Part shown: positions 43,684-52,384 of the stretch, piece after piece | Layout: every line of letters starts with the position of its first letter | How positions within the stretch are numbered: the first letter of the stretch is position 1 | Source of the DNA: Alphaproteobacteria bacterium | GTDB taxonomy: Bacteria; Pseudomonadota; Alphaproteobacteria; Rhizobiales; Xanthobacteraceae | Length of the DNA: 54,443 bases | Assembly (NCBI GenBank): GCA_021325315.1 | Contig: JAJPHK010000162.1 | Span: forward strand, 1-54,443 | Reading direction: 5' to 3' | Notes under the pieces: model-generated | Database searches by the model: none | What the model saw: only the letters and a program-made list of their open reading frames with translations | What the model was told of the DNA's origin: nothing | Made by a program: the position numbers and the translations under genes

Positions 43684-44126
43684 TCCGCCGCCTGCCGCTG
43701 CTTCGCTTCGATCTGGCTGATCGCGTCAACCACCGCGTCGAAGGTCAGCATGGTGGAGGCATGGCGGGCTTGGTAATTACGTACCGGTTCCAAAACCCTG
43801 AGGTCGGCCCATTTTCCGCCCGGTGGCGGCCCGTTTTCCTTCAGCATTTTACGCATTGTGTCCCGCACCTCCCGCAACTCTTCCGCGCTGGATCCGACGA
43901 CATTGCGCGCCATGATCGAGGAGGACGCCTGGCCGAGGGCACAGGCCCGGACTTCATGGGCAAAATCGGTGACTTTGCCCCCTTCCATGGCCAAATCGAC
44001 GGTTACGGTCGACCCACAGAGCTTGGAATGGGCGGTGGCCGAGGCGTCCGGGTGCGGTAGGCGCCCGATATTAGGGATATCGCCCGCCAGCTCCAGAATT
44101 CGCTTGTTATAAACGTCGTCTAGCAT
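43680..44126 (-). CDS. NifU/IscU-like protein lacking some canonical scaffold ligands
   Basis: The 148-residue protein has the IscU/SufU fold: SKLCGSTVTVDLAM (Cys37), VRACALGQASSSIMA (Cys62), and YQARHASTMLTFDAV at 118-132. In IscU/SufU the first Cys is followed by Gly-Asp and a third Cys lies in the last region. Here Ser39 replaces the Asp, and His122 takes the third Cys position. Cluster assembly is therefore uncertain; the protein may deliver sulfur or zinc, or belong to the alphaproteobacterial NifU-like group of unknown role. It is divergent from folE and coupled to yidD. Confidence 0.85.
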   Translation of the reverse strand: MLDDVYNKRILELAGDIPNIGRLPHPDASATAHSKLCGSTVTVDLAMEGGKVTDFAHEVRACALGQASSSIMARNVVGSSAEELREVRDTMRKMLKENGPPPGGKWADLRVLEPVRNYQARHASTMLTFDAVVDAISQIEAKQRQAAE

Positions 44127-44303
44127 AGATATTTCTTCCGCCGGGCCATCCGGTCAATTGCAAGACACAATTGGGAACAAATATAGTATCTGGCTGGTTC
44201 TCAAGGAAGGCGCGGGTCCGGGAAGCGTCTCAGATTTAGCTGCATGTGCAACAACCGGTGACACTCCGGCTGCCGCTAGAAGCGGCCGGTCGAACGGGAG
44301 AGT

Positions 44304-44951
<648 letters not shown>

Positions 44952-44982
44952 ACTTCGCACGGCTCAAGCGTTAACGATGACC

Positions 44983-45012
44983 GCCTCGCCGCCTCCCGCG
45001 GCGGGGCTTTTC
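44983..45012 (+). terminator. Rho-independent terminator after folE
   Basis: GCCTCGCCGC (44983-44992) pairs with GCGGCGGGGC (44998-45007) over 10 bp (one G-U pair) around a CTCCC loop, followed by TTTT. It lies 31 nt after the folE stop. Confidence 0.75.
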
Positions 45013-45021
45013 ATTTGGAAG

Positions 45022-45147
45022 CCCTCATCCTTCGAGACACCTGCCTTCGCTTACGCTCGGCAGGCTCCTCAGGATGAGGTAAACCGGCTAACACTCGCCT
45101 CGTCCTGAGGAGGCCAGCAAAGCTGGCCGTCTCGAAGGACGGGTCGG
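45022..45147. repeat. Second class of dispersed palindromic repeat
   Basis: The 126-bp segment contains CCCTCATCCTTCGAGACACC at one end and GTCTCGAAGGACGGG at the other, which are inverted with respect to each other, and inner pairs CTCCTCAGGATGAGG / CCTCGTCCTGAGGAG and GGCCAGCAAAGCTGGCC. Repeats of this composition are common between genes of Hyphomicrobiales. It fills the folE-hisI gap. No second copy is in this window. Confidence 0.8.
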
Positions 45148-45149
45148 AA

Positions 45150-45593
45150 ATGGAGACTCAAATGTCATCCCGATTTGCTGCCCGCGGCAGCCACCGCGAG
45201 ATCGAAGCCGGCAATGTATTCATGCCGAAATTCGACGAGCATGGCCTCATCGCTTGCATCGTGACCGATGCAGGCGACGGCGAACTCCTGATGTTCGCCT
45301 ACATGAACGAGGAGGCGCTCGCGCGCACGATCGAAAGCGGCGAAGCCTGGTTTTGGTCGCGTTCGCGCAAAGCGTTGTGGCGAAAGGGCGAGACCAGCGG
45401 AAACACGCTCACCGTCACCGGGATCCGGATCGACTGCGATCAGGATGCGATCCAGTTGAAGGTTCGCGTCGGCGGCAAGGGTGCCGCCTGTCACACCGGC
45501 GCGCGCTCCTGCTTTTACCGCGCTTTGCCGGTTAAGCCTTCAGTGAAACTTTCGGCGGATAATCCCGTTAAGTTAACCCCGGCGGAAAGCTAA
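45150..45593 (+). CDS. hisI: Phosphoribosyl-AMP cyclohydrolase
   Basis: HisI opens the purine ring of phosphoribosyl-AMP in histidine synthesis. The 147-residue protein has [72 protein letters not shown], with the Cys and Asp metal ligands (D of DCDQD, C of AACHTG and SC). It is the monofunctional type without the HisE domain, as usual in alphaproteobacteria. Start at ATG 45150 or, 4 codons later, ATG 45162. The palindromic repeat ends just before it. Confidence 0.96.
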   Translation: METQMSSRFAARGSHREIEAGNVFMPKFDEHGLIACIVTDAGDGELLMFAYMNEEALARTIESGEAWFWSRSRKALWRKGETSGNTLTVTGIRIDCDQDAIQLKVRVGGKGAACHTGARSCFYRALPVKPSVKLSADNPVKLTPAES

Positions 45594-45684
45594 TCTCGAC
45601 GGAGAAATAAAGCCGCTGACGCGTTTTTGTCATGGTTGACGTCTAGACGGCTCGACATCGGGGCGCGATCAAGGGACGATATCC

Positions 45685-46686
45685 GTGTTCCAGGCTTTTA
45701 GACGAAGCGCGACTGAGCCCGTGTCGAATCCTCCGCTCGAGCGGCAAGAGCCGAAAACCGGCCGTCCGAAAATCGGACTCGCACTTTCCGGCGGTGCGGC
45801 GCGCGGGTGGGCGCATATCGGCGTCATCAAGGCGCTCACAGCGAACGGCATTGTCCCCGACGTGATCGCGGGCACATCGATCGGCGCTCTCGTCGGCGGC
45901 GTCTGGGCGGCCGGCAAGCTCGATGAGCTCGAAGTCTGGGCGCGCGCGATCAACCGCCGCCGCATACTCGGCCTGATGGACTTCCGGCTCGGCGGCGCGG
46001 GCCTGATCGCGGGCGGCAGACTCGCGGATCTGCTCGCCAGGAATCTCGGCGACATGACGATCGAGCAGCTTCCGGTCCGCTTCGCGGCGATCGCGACGGA
46101 AATCAGTACCGGACATGAAATCTGGCTGACGCAAGGAAACCTCGCGCAGGCGATGCGTGCGAGCTACGCCCTTCCCGGTATCTTCAGTCCGGTGAAGGTT
46201 GCCGGCCGCTGGCTGATGGACGGCGCGCTCGTCAATCCCGTACCGGTCACGGCGGCCCGCGCGCTCGGCGCCCGCTTTGTGATCGCGGTGAACTTGAACG
46301 CCGACTTTTTCGGCCGCGGCACGGTAATCCAGAATCACGGCCTCGAAGAAGAGCCGGAAGCCGTCGAGGTCGCGATCGCGCAAGAGAACCGCTTCGGTTC
46401 GATGTTCCGGATCGACCGCATGATCCGGCGGCAGTTTTTCGGCGACAAGAAGCATGACGGGCCGAGCGGCATTTCTTCCGTCATGATCGACGCCTTCAAC
46501 ATCACGCAGGATCGAATCTCGCGCTCGCGTCTCGCCGGCGACCCGCCGGACGTTCTCCTCTCGCCCAAGCTCGGAAATATCGGGCTGTTCGACTTCTCGA
46601 ATGCCGCAACCGCGATCCAGCTCGGCGTGGAAGCCGTCGAGCGCTCGCTCAGCGAGATCCGGGAAGCGGCTTCCGCCCTGTCCTAG
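45685..46686 (+). CDS. Patatin-like phospholipase (RssA-type)
   Basis: The 333-residue protein has the patatin serine hydrolase features: oxyanion segment GLALSGGAARGWAHIGVIKAL, nucleophile Ser in AGTSIGALVGG, and the dyad Asp in LMDGALVNPVP. It lacks a signal peptide and membrane span. Start is GTG 45685 with AAGGGACG 8 nt before. Such proteins hydrolyse lipids, but the substrate and target are unknown. The gene stands alone between hisI and the convergent CBS-domain gene, whose 3' ends are only 4 nt apart. Confidence 0.92.
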   Translation: MFQAFRRSATEPVSNPPLERQEPKTGRPKIGLALSGGAARGWAHIGVIKALTANGIVPDVIAGTSIGALVGGVWAAGKLDELEVWARAINRRRILGLMDFRLGGAGLIAGGRLADLLARNLGDMTIEQLPVRFAAIATEISTGHEIWLTQGNLAQAMRASYALPGIFSPVKVAGRWLMDGALVNPVPVTAARALGARFVIAVNLNADFFGRGTVIQNHGLEEEPEAVEVAIAQENRFGSMFRIDRMIRRQFFGDKKHDGPSGISSVMIDAFNITQDRISRSRLAGDPPDVLLSPKLGNIGLFDFSNAATAIQLGVEAVERSLSEIREAASALS

Positions 46687-46690
46687 CCAA

Positions 46691-47119
46691 TTACGCCGTC
46701 ATGATGTAGTCGCGGAGCGCGGAGCTTTCGCGTTCGATCTCGGCGAGCCGGTGTTTCACCACGTCGCCGATCGAGACAATACCGGCGAGCTTGCCGTTTT
46801 CGATCACCGGCAGATGCCTGAAGCGGCCCGCGGTCATACGGTTCATCAGCGCCGCCATCGTATCGTGCGGCGAGCAGGTTACGACTGTGCTCGTCATGCT
46901 GTCGGCGACCCTGCTCTCGAGTGCCGCCGCGCCCCCGCGCGAGACGGCTTTCACGATGTCGCGCTCCGAGAGGATGCCGCTCACCCGTTCCCCGGTGACC
47001 ACGACTACGGCGCCGATCTTGTTCGCCGAAAGCAATTCGGCCGCTTCCGCGAGCGTTTTTTCCGGCGCGACGGTGACCACGTCGCGGCCCTTGAGATCCA
47101 GGATAGCGCGTACAGTCAT
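46691..47119 (-). CDS. Tandem CBS-domain protein
   Basis: From ATG 47119, preceded by AGAAGGAGACGCCCC, the protein has 142 residues. Two CBS domains are seen: VVTVAPEKTLAEAAELLSANKIGAVVVV followed by ILSERDIVKAV, and VVTCSPHDTMAALMNRMTAGRFRHLPVIE followed by VSIGDVVKHRL. Stand-alone pairs bind adenosine nucleotides and act as energy sensors. Target unknown. The ribosome site and spacing exclude the longer reading from 47287. It is downstream of the rhomboid gene by 43 nt on the same strand, so the two may be cotranscribed. Confidence 0.9.
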   Translation of the reverse strand: MTVRAILDLKGRDVVTVAPEKTLAEAAELLSANKIGAVVVVTGERVSGILSERDIVKAVSRGGAAALESRVADSMTSTVVTCSPHDTMAALMNRMTAGRFRHLPVIENGKLAGIVSIGDVVKHRLAEIERESSALRDYIMTA

Positions 47120-47162
47120 GGGGCGTCTCCTTCTTCTTCCAATTAGAAGTCCCATCCCCGAT

Positions 47163-47981
47163 TTAAGTTTCGTCGTGTTCGTCCGTGGGCGCAAGAGGCA
47201 CGGTGGGCGAGGTTCGCGGCACCGGGTCGAAGAAGCGGAACAATAAGAGCCCTGCAACAAACCCGCCCAGATGCGCTTCCCAAGCAACGTTCACGCCGCC
47301 TGCAATGGAGTCGCCGACAAAATTCATGGCGGAGATCAGGTTGAACGCGAACCAGGCGAGCAGAAAAATCATGACCTGGCGATTCTTCAGCGCCAGTCTA
47401 AGCGGAAGCGCTGGCATACGGTACGCCTCCGCCCCCCGGCGGCCAAACGCAATCGGCCCGCCCTCGGCGAAGACGAATCGGCATGCCGCTGCCATCGCCG
47501 CCGAAATCGCGCCCGAGGCGCCGATCACTGGAGCGGTTTCTCCCGGATGCAAGAACCAATAGGTCGCGGCCGAAATCGCGGACGCCACCAGGAAGAAAGC
47601 GAGAAACCGCACGGTACCGAAACGCCACGCCACCGCGCTCCCGAAGGCGAGCATCCACACGAGGTTCACGACGAGATGCAAAATCTCGGCGTGCAGAAAC
47701 GCGTAGGTGAAGAACGTCCAGATGTCGGCGGCAAGGCCGCCGGGAAAATGCACGACCGCCGCGACCGCCGGATCGTAGCGCGCCGGAATGAACGCGAACC
47801 ACAACAGGATAACAGTGTCCGCCGCCTGATCGAGGAACGCACGGAAGACATGCACGAGCACCATTGCGGCAGAGAGCCACAAAATAGCGGGCGGCACATT
47901 GAAGGCTGGTTCGGAAGAACGCACGCAGAAGTCCGGCGTAGGAAAGCGCAGGGGATACGCTATTGCACTTGCGAAGCGCAA
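47163..47981 (-). CDS. Rhomboid-family intramembrane serine protease
   Basis: The 272-residue membrane protein has the rhomboid layout: FFTYAFLHAEILHLVVNLVWMLAFGSAV (the His and Asn of the oxyanion side), the catalytic Ser in IGASGAISAAMAA, and the catalytic His in VAWEAHLGGFVAGLLL near the end. A TTG at 47981 opens the frame; a GTG at 47924 is an alternative start about 19 residues later. Neither has a strong ribosome site. A 13-bp hairpin with a T run precedes it (48000-48042). Rhomboids cut membrane-spanning substrates; the substrate here is unknown. Confidence 0.88.
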   Translation of the reverse strand: MRFASAIAYPLRFPTPDFCVRSSEPAFNVPPAILWLSAAMVLVHVFRAFLDQAADTVILLWFAFIPARYDPAVAAVVHFPGGLAADIWTFFTYAFLHAEILHLVVNLVWMLAFGSAVAWRFGTVRFLAFFLVASAISAATYWFLHPGETAPVIGASGAISAAMAAACRFVFAEGGPIAFGRRGAEAYRMPALPLRLALKNRQVMIFLLAWFAFNLISAMNFVGDSIAGGVNVAWEAHLGGFVAGLLLFRFFDPVPRTSPTVPLAPTDEHDET

Positions 47982-47999
47982 GTATGGCGGGAATCCCGA

Positions 48000-48042
48000 A
48001 ATAAAACGACCCGCAAGCGGAGCCCACCACTTGCGGGTCGTT
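48000..48042 (-). terminator. Strong minus-strand terminator hairpin in the leader of the rhomboid gene
   Basis: AACGACCCGCAAG (48005-48017) and CTTGCGGGTCGTT (48030-48042) form a perfect 13-bp stem around a 12-nt loop. Read on the minus strand it is followed by TTTTAT. It lies about 20 nt before the TTG start of the rhomboid gene, or 75 nt before the GTG alternative. No coding gene ends just upstream on this strand, so it may end a short RNA or act as an attenuator. Confidence 0.65.
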
Positions 48043-48201
48043 GGTCACGATGGACCACCCCCGATTTCATAAACAAGAGCCTACCAGTTCAAATCACGGC
48101 GTCCACAAAAGCCGGTCCTTAACCTTACTTTCGGCGCGTGGCATGCGCCCTGCTCCGTAGCTCCCAGCCGTTCCGTTTCGCGACAGCCTGTGGAGAGTGC
48201 C

Positions 48202-48777
48202 ATGAAACACGCGACCTCCCGCGTACTTTACGATTACTGGAACCGCGTGCGCGGTGACCGCTCCGCGCCCGAGCGCAGCGAGATGAAACCTGACGCGATC
48301 GGAAACATTCTCGGCGACGTGTTCATACTCGAAACCACCGGCCGGTACGTTTACAATATTCGTCTCGCCGGGACACAAGTCTGTACCCTTCTGGGACGTG
48401 AGTTGCGCGGGCGGAGTTTCACCGAGGCTTTCGCCGCCGCCGAACAGGCGGAGATCTTCGGTTTGCTCGACACGACCACCCGCAGCACCACGCCTGTTCT
48501 CGCGAGTGTCATTGGTGAAACCGAGGATCGCCGCCTTCTCGGCCTGGAGCTTCTGTTGCTGCCGCTACGGCATCAAGGCCGTACCGATGCGCGCCTGATC
48601 GGCTCGCTCGCCGCGCTCGCCAGGCCTTATTGGTCGACGCTGGTGCCGCTCGCCAGCCTGCGGCTCGGTTCTTCTCGCTTTCTGCGGCATGAGGATACCG
48701 CCCTGACACCGGCGTCAGCGGCGAGGCGATTCCATGCGCCTCCACAACTTCGCGTAGTTTACGGCGGGCGCGCCTAA
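48202..48777 (+). CDS. PAS_5-domain protein
   Basis: From ATG 48202 (TGGAGAGTGCC before it) the protein has 191 residues. It matches the PAS_5 family of alphaproteobacteria: LYDYWNRVRGDRSAPERSEMKPDAIGNILGDVFILE, YNIRLAGTQVCTLLGRELRGRSF, ELLLLPLRHQGRTDARLIGSLAAL. The core is the one PAS-like fold and no output domain is attached. In many relatives this gene precedes a PilZ gene, as here, suggesting a shared role near cyclic-di-GMP signalling. The ligand is unknown. Confidence 0.85.
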   Translation: MKHATSRVLYDYWNRVRGDRSAPERSEMKPDAIGNILGDVFILETTGRYVYNIRLAGTQVCTLLGRELRGRSFTEAFAAAEQAEIFGLLDTTTRSTTPVLASVIGETEDRRLLGLELLLLPLRHQGRTDARLIGSLAALARPYWSTLVPLASLRLGSSRFLRHEDTALTPASAARRFHAPPQLRVVYGGRA

Positions 48778-48864
48778 ACCGATCCCTCCGCACACAGGGA
48801 TACCCCTCGTTAACTACGGGTCACTAGGCTCAAGGCGAATTCGGGAAGAAATCGGCCGGTCGCC

Positions 48865-49485
48865 ATGATGCAATCCAAACGCGCGGTTCGCGTGTTGCCG
48901 CTCAATCAGGAGCGGCGCAAGCACCAGCGGGTGAAAATCCAGCTCACTGGCCGTTTCATGTTGCAGAACCGGCAAGAATATCCCTGCCGGACGATCAATA
49001 TGTCGCCGGGCGGGCTCGCGCTCTTGGCAGACGTGAAAGCGCAGATCGGCGAAACCGTTGTCGTCTATCTCGATCATCTCGGCCGCGCCGAAGGCCGTTG
49101 CGTGCGCCATATCGAAGGCGGCTTCGCCATGACCGTCGCCGGCACCATCCGCCGGCGCGACAAGCTCGCGAACCAGCTCACTTGGTTCGCGAACCGCCAG
49201 ATTCTCGGTCTGCCGGAAGACCGCCGCCACGAGCGCTTTACGATTTCCGATCCGCGCTCCACCCTCACGCTTCCCACCGGCGTCACCATTCCCTGCCGCA
49301 TCATGGACGCCTCGCTCTCGGGAGCGGCGATCGCGACGACGACGCCGGTTGCCACCGGCACGCCTGTCGTCGTCGGACGCACCCAGGGCCGTGTCGTACG
49401 CCAGCTCGAAGGGGGCTTCGCAGTCGAATTCAGCCGCATCCAGAACCCCGACACGCTCGAGCGCGATCTCGGCAGTTCGATGTAA
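48865..49485 (+). CDS. Protein with two tandem PilZ domains
   Basis: The 206-residue protein contains two cyclic-di-GMP-binding PilZ folds. The first has ERRKHQRVKI (RxxxR) and NMSPGGLAL near residue 55. The second has DRRHERFTI and DASLSGAAI. The two halves are similar in order: RxxxR motif, (D/N)xSxxG motif, then GRVVRQLEGGFAV or GRCVRHIEGGFAM, so it arose by duplication. Both ligand motifs look intact. It is 87 nt after the PAS_5 gene and 333 nt before a cysteine proteinase gene. Cytoplasmic. Confidence 0.92.
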   Translation: MMQSKRAVRVLPLNQERRKHQRVKIQLTGRFMLQNRQEYPCRTINMSPGGLALLADVKAQIGETVVVYLDHLGRAEGRCVRHIEGGFAMTVAGTIRRRDKLANQLTWFANRQILGLPEDRRHERFTISDPRSTLTLPTGVTIPCRIMDASLSGAAIATTTPVATGTPVVVGRTQGRVVRQLEGGFAVEFSRIQNPDTLERDLGSSM

Positions 49486-49818
49486 CGCGCCGGAAACGCC
49501 GCGCTAACCCTCTTTCTTCATTTTCCGTTAGCGATGGAAATGAAATCGCACGCTTGGTTGCGGCGCGCGCTTTGTCGCGTTCCGGAGATTTTCAGCAGCA
49601 AAATTTGCGTTCGATCAAAGCGGAAATCTTTTGCGTTGCGCCCGCTGCGCCGCACGATCTTCGATCAAAGCAAATTATCTAAAATTTGAATCATCTCAAT
49701 TTGAATTGAATTTTAGTAGGATTTTATTCAAAGACGCTTCGGATTTGCGCGCATGATTTAGCGCGCCCTCAAAACGCGCTTGCCACATTGCTGCCAAGAA
49801 AATTTTTGGGGGCAGTCA
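49486..49818. other. AT-rich non-coding region with repeats before the cysteine proteinase gene
   Basis: The 333-bp region is much richer in A and T than its neighbours. It holds two copies of TTCGATCAAAGC at 49610-49621 and 49660-49671, exactly 50 bp apart, and an inverted repeat CTAAAATT (49679-49686) / AATTTTAG (49709-49716) flanking TTTGAATCATCTCAATTTGAA. No gene, terminator or RNA was recognised. The spacing and symmetry suggest regulatory sites for the proteinase gene. Confidence 0.6.
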
Positions 49819-50463
49819 ATGTTTGGCAAAGCGAAGCTCGGGAAGAGCACGGGGATGATCGCCGTCGCGTTATTTGCGGCGGCGGGGATGGGGATGAGCG
49901 GATTCGCACCGCAAGCGAGTGCAGCGGAACGCTTGGCCTATGTTTCGGTTGGCGAAAACACACGTGCGCCGATCGGCTGGAAGCAATTCTGCCAGGACCA
50001 TCCGGAAGATTGTACGGGCGGCCCGGTGGAAGCGCTCGATGTGCAGCTCACGAAAACCGCGTTCAAGGAATTGGATCGCATCAACCGCTATGTGAACGAG
50101 CACGTAAAGCCCATGACCGATCTCGAGCACTACGGCGTGGTCGAGAAATGGGCCTATCCGGACGACGGTTACGGCGATTGCGAAGATTACGTGCTCTTGA
50201 AACGCAAGATGCTGATGCAGGCCGGCTGGCCGCAGAGCGCGCTCTTGATCACGGTCGTGCGCGACAAGAAAGGCGACGGCCACGCGGTGCTCACGGTTCG
50301 CACCGACAAAGGCGAATATATCCTCGACAACCAAGAGGACGAAATTCTCCCCTGGTCGGAGACCGGCTACCACTTCGTCAAGCGCCAGGCGCAGACCGAT
50401 CCGAATGTGTGGGTCTCGCTCGGCGACAATCGCCCGACGAATTACGTCGCGGGCACGCGTTAA
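49819..50463 (+). CDS. Exported transglutaminase-like cysteine proteinase (BTLCP / LapG-like family)
   Basis: From ATG 49819 (GGGGGCAGTCA) the protein has 214 residues with a signal peptide ending QASAAE. The transglutaminase-like triad is clear: Cys121 in GYGDCEDYVLLK, His155 in GDGHAVLTV and Asp170 in YILDNQEDEI. The family includes LapG, the periplasmic protease that frees cells from surfaces under cyclic-di-GMP control. No LapD-type receptor or adhesin is in the window. Two PilZ/PAS genes precede it, so a surface-attachment role is a fair guess. A strong terminator follows. Confidence 0.9.
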   Translation: MFGKAKLGKSTGMIAVALFAAAGMGMSGFAPQASAAERLAYVSVGENTRAPIGWKQFCQDHPEDCTGGPVEALDVQLTKTAFKELDRINRYVNEHVKPMTDLEHYGVVEKWAYPDDGYGDCEDYVLLKRKMLMQAGWPQSALLITVVRDKKGDGHAVLTVRTDKGEYILDNQEDEILPWSETGYHFVKRQAQTDPNVWVSLGDNRPTNYVAGTR

Positions 50464-50527
50464 GAAAGGAACTGGATCGCGATCCTGGTCACGTCCCCAC
50501 CCTCCCCGTCCCCGGACCGGGACCGCG

Positions 50528-50566
50528 GAGGCCGACTCTCCCCCAGAGTCGGCCTCAACTTTTTTT
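50528..50566 (+). terminator. Rho-independent terminator after the cysteine proteinase gene
   Basis: GAGGCCGACTCT (50528-50539) pairs perfectly with AGAGTCGGCCTC (50545-50556) around CCCCC, followed by AAC and seven T. It lies 65 nt after the proteinase stop and 90 nt before the barrel gene start. Confidence 0.95.
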
Positions 50567-50653
50567 GGCGGCTCACCTGGCGTGGCAACCTGTCGCATTC
50601 TGACGCTCCCGACATTTTCTTAATTTTTTCCTCGGGACTCGGAGGGGGCAAAG

Positions 50654-51322
50654 TTGAACGAAAATTTCGGCAGAATCTGCTGCGCCTTTGTGATTTGCGC
50701 GCTGCTACCAAGCCATGCGAACGCGGTGGAGAGCCTGTTCAATTGGACCGGCTTTTATATCGGGGTCGAGGGCGGCGGCGGGGGAGCGACGACCAAGCAG
50801 ACAAATCTCAATACCGGCGGCACGCGCGGAGATTTTCAGCAGTCGGGCGGCCTTGCGGGCGGCACGGTCGGTTACAACTGGCAACAAGGTAACTTCGTCG
50901 TCGGCCTCGAAGGCGATTACGCGTGGGCCCATATTTTCGGGCGCGAGACCAATTGCGGCTTGCTTTCCAATGAAACCTGCCCGACGGAGCTGCGCGCTTT
51001 TGGAACGGCGCGTGGCCGGGCCGGTCTTCTTTTATCGAATAGCTCGATGATCTATGCCACCGGCGGTTTGGCCTTCGCCGACATCAAAGCCTATAAGGTC
51101 GCGACCGCGCTGACTGGCGGCGAAGCATGGCGCACGAACTGGACCTTGGGCGGCGGTTTCGAGACGATGTTTGCGCCGCATTGGTCGCTTAAGTTCGAAT
51201 ATCTCTACACCTCCTTTGGAGAGCGCGCGGCAACCTACACGATCGTTGCGAGCGGCAACCGTGTCGCCGCCGACGAACGGGATCTGCACATCATCCGCAG
51301 CGGCGTGAATTTCCGCTTCTGA
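50654..51322 (+). CDS. Outer-membrane beta-barrel protein, Omp25/31 type
   Basis: The start TTG 50654 has GGAGGGGG 5-7 nt before it, and gives 222 residues with a signal peptide (ending SHANA). The protein shows the porin-like pattern of Omp25/31 and related barrels: FNWTGFYIGVEGGGG, GGLAGGTVGYNWQQGNFVVGLEGDYAW, GLAFADIKAYK, WTLGGGFETMFAPHWSLKFEYLYTSFG, and the C-terminal SGVNFRF ending in Phe. Such proteins are major surface proteins of Hyphomicrobiales. A single disulfide is possible (NCGLLSNETC). It is convergent with the gamma carbonic anhydrase gene. Confidence 0.9.
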   Translation: MNENFGRICCAFVICALLPSHANAVESLFNWTGFYIGVEGGGGGATTKQTNLNTGGTRGDFQQSGGLAGGTVGYNWQQGNFVVGLEGDYAWAHIFGRETNCGLLSNETCPTELRAFGTARGRAGLLLSNSSMIYATGGLAFADIKAYKVATALTGGEAWRTNWTLGGGFETMFAPHWSLKFEYLYTSFGERAATYTIVASGNRVAADERDLHIIRSGVNFRF

Positions 51323-51325
51323 CGA

Positions 51326-51856
51326 TCAACTCAAGGGTTTGATACCCTCGGCATATTGCTGCCAGCGACGGAAATAATTTTCCGCGCCCATGCGCCCCAT
51401 CGCCATGCCCTTCTCGTCGAGCGTGCGGATCGCGCGCGCCGGCGCCCCGACGATCAGCGAGTTCGGCGGAAATTCTTTTCCTTCGGTGACAAGCGCCCCC
51501 GCCCCCACGATCGAGTTCTCGCCGATCTTCGCGCCGTTCAGCACCGTCGCACCCATACCGATCAGCGCGCCGTTGCCGATCGTGCAGCCGTGCAAGACCA
51601 CGCGATGCCCGATCGTGCAATGGTCGCCGACGATCAGCGGAAAGCCGGGGTCGGTGTGAAACACGCAGCCGTCCTGCACGTTGCTGCGCTTTCCGAGCGT
51701 GATCGGTTCGTTATCCCCGCGCAGCACGGAGCCGAACCAGATACTTGCCTCTTCACCGATAATTACCTTGCCGATTAATTCGGCACTCGGCGCGATCCAA
51801 TAACGTCCGCTGGCCGGGAGTTGCGGCCGTACGCCGTCGAGTTCGTATAGGGGCAT
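51326..51856 (-). CDS. Gamma-carbonic anhydrase-family protein
   Basis: The 176-residue protein (ATG 51856, MPLYELDGVRPQ) folds as a left-handed beta-helix of hexapeptide repeats: SVLRGDNEPITLGKRSNVQDGCVFHTD, VGDHCTIGHRVVLHGCTIGNGALIGMGA. The three metal His of the Cam type are present in CVFHTD, CTIGHRV and VVLHGC. The catalytic loop Glu of Cam is not obvious, as is common in this subgroup (YrdA/PaaY-like). An in-frame ATG at 51892 is less likely. It is convergent with the barrel gene. Confidence 0.92.
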   Translation of the reverse strand: MPLYELDGVRPQLPASGRYWIAPSAELIGKVIIGEEASIWFGSVLRGDNEPITLGKRSNVQDGCVFHTDPGFPLIVGDHCTIGHRVVLHGCTIGNGALIGMGATVLNGAKIGENSIVGAGALVTEGKEFPPNSLIVGAPARAIRTLDEKGMAMGRMGAENYFRRWQQYAEGIKPLS

Positions 51857-51923
51857 GGCTTCCTCGATGAATCCGGGAAGCTCATGCCACATCGAACGGA
51901 AACTTGGAAAGTGCGCCGAAAGA

Positions 51924-52253
51924 TCAGCCGCCGAGGCCCGCGGAGCGCATCAGCCCCATCATCACCAGGCCGCAGGAAAGGCTCCAGAAACCCGCGAGCA
52001 TGGTCGAAAGCATCGCCGGCATGAACCCGCGCGATTCGAAGGTAACGCCGCGGATCGTGTTGCGGAGGATGATGAAAGGCGCCGCGAAGACGAGAAACGG
52101 AACGGATACGAGCGCCTTCGGGCGGCTTTCGCTGTTGAGCAACCGGAAACTCGCAGGCTTTTCCCAGAAGAGCTGATAGCCTGTCGCCAGCATGCCCGCG
52201 AAAGCGAAGCCGAAGGCGACTGCAAACAACGACTGAACCGTTTCCGGCGACAT
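51924..52253 (-). CDS. Small membrane protein, DUF6949-like
   Basis: From ATG 52253 (MSPETVQSLF) the protein has 109 residues with about three membrane segments: FAVAFGFAFAGMLATGYQLFW, ALVSVPFLVFAAPFIILRN and FMPAMLSTMLAGFWSLSCGLVMMGLM. I recognise it as a conserved Hyphomicrobiales membrane family of unknown function. It lies between the gamma-carbonic anhydrase and the duplicated DUF3126 gene, a gene order seen elsewhere in that group. No catalytic residue is evident. Confidence 0.7.
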   Translation of the reverse strand: MSPETVQSLFAVAFGFAFAGMLATGYQLFWEKPASFRLLNSESRPKALVSVPFLVFAAPFIILRNTIRGVTFESRGFMPAMLSTMLAGFWSLSCGLVMMGLMRSAGLGG

Positions 52254-52384
52254 GACGCGACCCGACACAATCGGCGGCCTGATCGCCGCCCCCACGGATC
52301 GCAGTTAATAAAAGATGAAGATGCGGGGCAAGCTTGAAGGTAAATAAAGGTTAACCGCGTGAGCGTTCCGCTCTACGTCCTTGA

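Noticed and set aside
48043-48125. tRNA-like segment (GTTCAAATC) near 48094
   Set aside because: The flanking bases do not form a T-stem or an acceptor stem on either strand.
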